From contig JAKSVY010000039.1 of NCBI GenBank assembly GCA_024413875.1, positions 1 to 14,057 on the forward strand: a DNA stretch of 14,057 bases, written 5' to 3'. This stretch comes from Bacilli bacterium (GTDB lineage: Bacteria > Bacillota_I > Bacilli_A > RFN20 > CAG-826). A model generated the notes under the pieces. It was not told the origin of the DNA. It did no database searches and saw only the letters and a list, made by a program, of their open reading frames with translations. A program made the position numbers and the translations under genes. Of this stretch, positions 13,934-14,057 are shown one piece after another. Numbering within the stretch: the first letter of the stretch is position 1; each line of letters begins with the position of its first letter.

Positions 13934-14057
13934 ATGATAAACAATAAACGACAATCAAACATTGAACTTTTAAAGATTATCGCAATGTTTTTCATATGCA
14001 TTTCACATGTTGTTAATCCAATAATATATGCTGGTGAATTTCCAACATTCACTATTG
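13934..14057 (+). CDS. Acyltransferase 3 family membrane protein (only the N-terminus in window)
   Basis: The 41 visible codons begin MINNKRQSNIELLKIIAMFF and continue ICISHVVNPIIYAG. The pattern N-I-E-L-L-(K/R)-I-I-A-M plus a hydrophobic helix ending in SHV is typical of the first membrane helix of OafA/YrhL-like acyltransferase 3 proteins, which transfer acetyl or other acyl groups to surface sugars; the His lies where the family's conserved helix-1 histidine is expected. The gene runs off the right edge. A G-rich, non-ideal ribosome site (GGGGG, 13925-13929) lies 4 nt upstream, inside an inverted repeat. A polysaccharide or genomic-island context is possible but cannot be tested here. Confidence 0.75.
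   Translation, partial: MINNKRQSNIELLKIIAMFFICISHVVNPIIYAGEFPTFTI

Noticed and set aside
13861..14052. Minus-strand open frame of 63 codons at the right edge
   Set aside because: It is the antisense of the acyltransferase start and its upstream hairpin; the plus-strand reading gives a recognisable family N-terminus.

Overview
The window looks like a low-GC, Gram-positive-type bacterium of the Bacilli / Mollicutes-adjacent kind (Bacillota or Mycoplasmatota), probably gut-associated. This rests on the AT-rich sequence, the gdpP-rplI-dnaB gene order typical of Bacillus relatives, Shine-Dalgarno sequences of the AAGGAGG type, and a fucosidase suited to host glycans. Tryptophan is always TGG. All ten complete genes end in TAA or TAG.

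Layout, left to right. (1) 1-1773, minus strand: a carbohydrate operon with an N-acylglucosamine 2-epimerase family protein followed by a GH29 alpha-L-fucosidase that runs off the left edge; a 7-4-7 dyad sits in its promoter. (2) 1774-3460: a spacer with three tandem 32/33-bp repeats leading into an AAA_14/DUF4143-type ATPase. (3) 3553-8630, plus strand: a housekeeping block with the c-di-AMP phosphodiesterase GdpP, ribosomal protein L9, the replicative helicase DnaB, a WalJ/YycJ-like metallo-beta-lactamase-fold protein and a small unknown protein. The last three are joined by TAATG stop/start overlaps. (4) 8684-9997: a UDP-glucose dehydrogenase family gene with its own promoter and a terminator. 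(5) 10063-11415: a second AAA/DUF4143-type ATPase whose promoter is built from two dyads spaced 33 bp apart. (6) 11428-11554, minus: a candidate small structured RNA with two hairpins carrying the same hexaloop. (7) 11708-12823, minus: a membrane protein with a large extracytoplasmic domain. (8) 12943-13341: tmRNA with an unusual 16-residue tag. (9) 13410-14057: an AT-rich stretch with three degenerate repeats, each centred on a 17-bp palindrome, then the start of an acyltransferase-3 family gene cut by the right edge.

The housekeeping block joins second-messenger turnover, translation and replication. The two ATPases flank this block and ugd, use leucine codons (TTG, CTA, CTG) that the block largely avoids, and each carries repeated promoter elements, so they look acquired. 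The sugar dehydrogenase and acyltransferase point to surface polysaccharide. Several first-in-transcript genes (gdpP, ugd, the membrane protein) have a -10 box almost touching the ATG and no Shine-Dalgarno, whereas most genes inside operons have clear ones. The least explained parts are the candidate small RNA, the palindromic repeats after tmRNA and the repeated promoter sites of the ATPases. No database search was possible; family names come from motifs read by eye.
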